In this document: piece by piece, positions 62,706-64,000 of the stretch | Numbering within the stretch: the first letter of the stretch is position 1 | Layout: every line of letters begins with the position of its first letter | Origin: Pseudobdellovibrionaceae bacterium | GTDB lineage: Bacteria > Bdellovibrionota > Bdellovibrionia > Bdellovibrionales > JAMPXM01 | Reading direction: 5' to 3' | DNA length: 64,000 nt | NCBI GenBank assembly: GCA_947462815.1 | Contig: CANHQR010000005.1 | Coordinates: forward strand, 25,041 to 89,040 | Notes under the pieces: generated by a model | What the model was told of the DNA's origin: nothing | The model's database searches: none | The model's input: the letters and a program-made list of their open reading frames with translations, nothing else | Position numbers and translations under genes: made by a program

Positions 62706-64000
62706 GTGGAATTGAACCTCGGTGTGACCCCATTTGAAAGCGGGCCATGGCCGGCTGGAGAAACTGAGTTGGTAGACGATTTTGACGTGATCATCGTGGG
62801 CTCGGGCTTTGGCGGCTCGGTGAGCGCTTTGCGCTTGGCGGAGCGCGGCTGGCGTGTCGCCATTGTCGAAGAGGGGCGTCGATATCGCGATGAGGACTTT
62901 GCGGAGAGTAATCTACAGCTTCGTCGCTACCTTTGGGCGCCACGGTTGCGATGCTTTGGCATTCAGGCTCTGACCCTGCTACGAGGCGTGTGGCTATTGC
63001 ATGGTAAAGGCGTGGGCGGGGGAAGCCTGGTTTATGCCAACACACTCATGAAGCCCCAAGATCCGGTTCTTCGGCATACGTTGTGGCCGAAAGCCTTGCG
63101 AGATCCTCAGGAGTGGGAACACCATTTTGAACGCGCGCGAAAAATGCTCGGTGTGACAACCTACCCTTACGCCGGTGAGCCTGAGGCCGCGCTGCGAGCG
63201 GTGGCCCGCAAACTCAACTGCGAAGACACGTTTCATGCGACGGAAGTCGGTGTGTATTTTGGCGATTCTGGTGCGACTGAGGTCACTGAGGCGAGAGCGA
63301 AAGATCCCTATTTCGGTGGTCGCGGTCCTCTGCGTCGGCCCTGCACGCGCTGCGGAGCTTGTATGGTCGGCTGTCGGGTCGGCGCGAAGAACACCTTGTT
63401 GAAGAACTACTTGTTCTTTGCCGAAAAGCTCGGTGTCGAGATTCGCGCCGATCGTCGCGTGGTGCGTCTCAGCGCCGAGGGCCAAGGCTGGTCCGTGCAA
63501 ACTGTGGATGTGCAGCGCGGTCGAGCGGCGGAAAATTTGAAGGCGAAGCGAGTTGTTTTGGCGGCCGGGGTGTTGGGAAGTTTGCGACTGCTTCTTGAGC
63601 ATCGAGCTCGAGGCTGGTTGCGCTTAGACCTACCTCGACTGGGCAAGGGCGTTCGAACCAATGGCGAAAGTTTGGTTGGAGCCACACGCGCACCCCGATC
63701 GGCTTCGGCGTCGCACCCGCACCGAGGGATCGCTATTGGCGCGGCCATTCATCCCGACGCCCAGACAAAAATCGAGACGGTGATTTACCCTTCGGGCAGT
63801 CAGCTGCTTCGCGGCCTGGCCGTACCCCTGCATTCGGGCCGCGGGCGGGCCTTGAAGCTCTTGGCGAGTCTCGTATTTCGACCGTGGCTGTGGTGGAATT
63901 TGCTTCGCACCCGAGACTGGGCCGCACAGTCTATTATTCTCTTGGTGATGCAGACGACGGAAGATTTCATCGATTTAGAATTCTCGCGATCTTGGTGGGG
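62706..64000 (+). CDS. GMC/cholesterol oxidase-like FAD-dependent oxidoreductase (partial, C-terminus off right edge)
   Basis: I translated 431 codons from GTG 62706, which has GGGG five bases upstream; the frame is open to base 64000. The FAD-binding Rossmann motif is FDVIIVGSGFGGSVSALRLA with EEG at the end of strand 2, followed by LLHGKGVGGGSLVYANTLMK (second FAD contact), as in cholesterol oxidases and related GMC oxidoreductases. A four-Cys motif CTRCGACMVGC (C-x2-C-x2-C-x3-C) precedes GAKNTLLKNYL, suggesting a [4Fe-4S]-like or structural metal site. AAGVLGSLRLLLEH is the typical later FAD element. The substrate is probably a sterol or other lipid alcohol, by inference only. Confidence 0.88.
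   Translation, partial: MELNLGVTPFESGPWPAGETELVDDFDVIIVGSGFGGSVSALRLAERGWRVAIVEEGRRYRDEDFAESNLQLRRYLWAPRLRCFGIQALTLLRGVWLLHGKGVGGGSLVYANTLMKPQDPVLRHTLWPKALRDPQEWEHHFERARKMLGVTTYPYAGEPEAALRAVARKLNCEDTFHATEVGVYFGDSGATEVTEARAKDPYFGGRGPLRRPCTRCGACMVGCRVGAKNTLLKNYLFFAEKLGVEIRADRRVVRLSAEGQGWSVQTVDVQRGRAAENLKAKRVVLAAGVLGSLRLLLEHRARGWLRLDLPRLGKGVRTNGESLVGATRAPRSASASHPHRGIAIGAAIHPDAQTKIETVIYPSGSQLLRGLAVPLHSGRGRALKLLASLVFRPWLWWNLLRTRDWAAQSIILLVMQTTEDFIDLEFSRSWW

Overview
The window looks like chromosomal DNA (roughly 55-57% G+C by eye) from a free-living or predatory Gram-negative bacterium of the former Deltaproteobacteria, most likely Bdellovibrionota or a relative. I infer this from the combination of a type II secretion operon, an alternative complex III quinol:cytochrome c oxidoreductase, system II cytochrome c maturation, a complete lower mevalonate operon with type 2 IPP isomerase, many lipoproteins, and large unfamiliar envelope proteins. 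No rRNA, CRISPR array, insertion sequence, phage or replication origin is visible. The one tRNA gene is tRNA-Pro(GGG).

Layout. 1-6.0 kb: gspC-gspD-gspE-gspF on the minus strand; gspF runs off the left edge. 6.0-9.4 kb: a long empty gap, a strange FabD-like protein, a PduO-type corrinoid adenosyltransferase and an N-formylglutamate amidohydrolase homologue. 9.4-12.9 kb: ResB and CcsA/ResC, which attach haem to apocytochromes. 13.2-21.2 kb: alternative complex III actABCDEF, whose ActA (five haems) and ActE (one haem) would be ResBC clients. 21.3-28.6 kb: an alpha/beta hydrolase, then thrS-infC and rpmI-rplT, a normally continuous translation operon that is split here by five small minus-strand envelope genes. 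infC starts with ATT. 28.7-34.1 kb: a tightly overlapping mevalonate operon (fni, mvaA, a GHMP kinase, mvaD, mvk) converting HMG-CoA to IPP/DMAPP. 34.1-40.6 kb: rsmG and a SpoU methyltransferase (minus), divergent from pheS-pheT-ihfA-merR. 40.6-41.0 kb: tRNA-Pro whose 3' end lies in an 88-bp direct repeat that recurs 197 bp downstream.

41.0-49.9 kb: small metabolic and envelope genes (membrane methyltransferase, nitroreductase, cyclophilin-like membrane protein, SRAP/HMCES-type abasic-site protein, unknowns) and a large two-winged-helix regulator. 50.0-57.0 kb: a co-directional five-gene set divergent from that regulator: a haem c-YceI fusion lipoprotein, a haem-tagged outer-membrane barrel, and a TolC/HlyD/MacB-type tripartite exporter. 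57.2-64 kb: an exported J-domain protein, a giant PA-domain subtilase lipoprotein, and the start of a GMC/cholesterol-oxidase-like flavoprotein cut by the right edge.

The best candidates for something undescribed are the haem-YceI/haem-barrel/exporter cluster with its divergent regulator, the exported J-domain protein, the GNSNG-motif FabD-like protein, the Gly/Pro-rich IF3 with an ATT start, and the tRNA-associated repeat. All functional calls come from reading motifs; no database search was possible.
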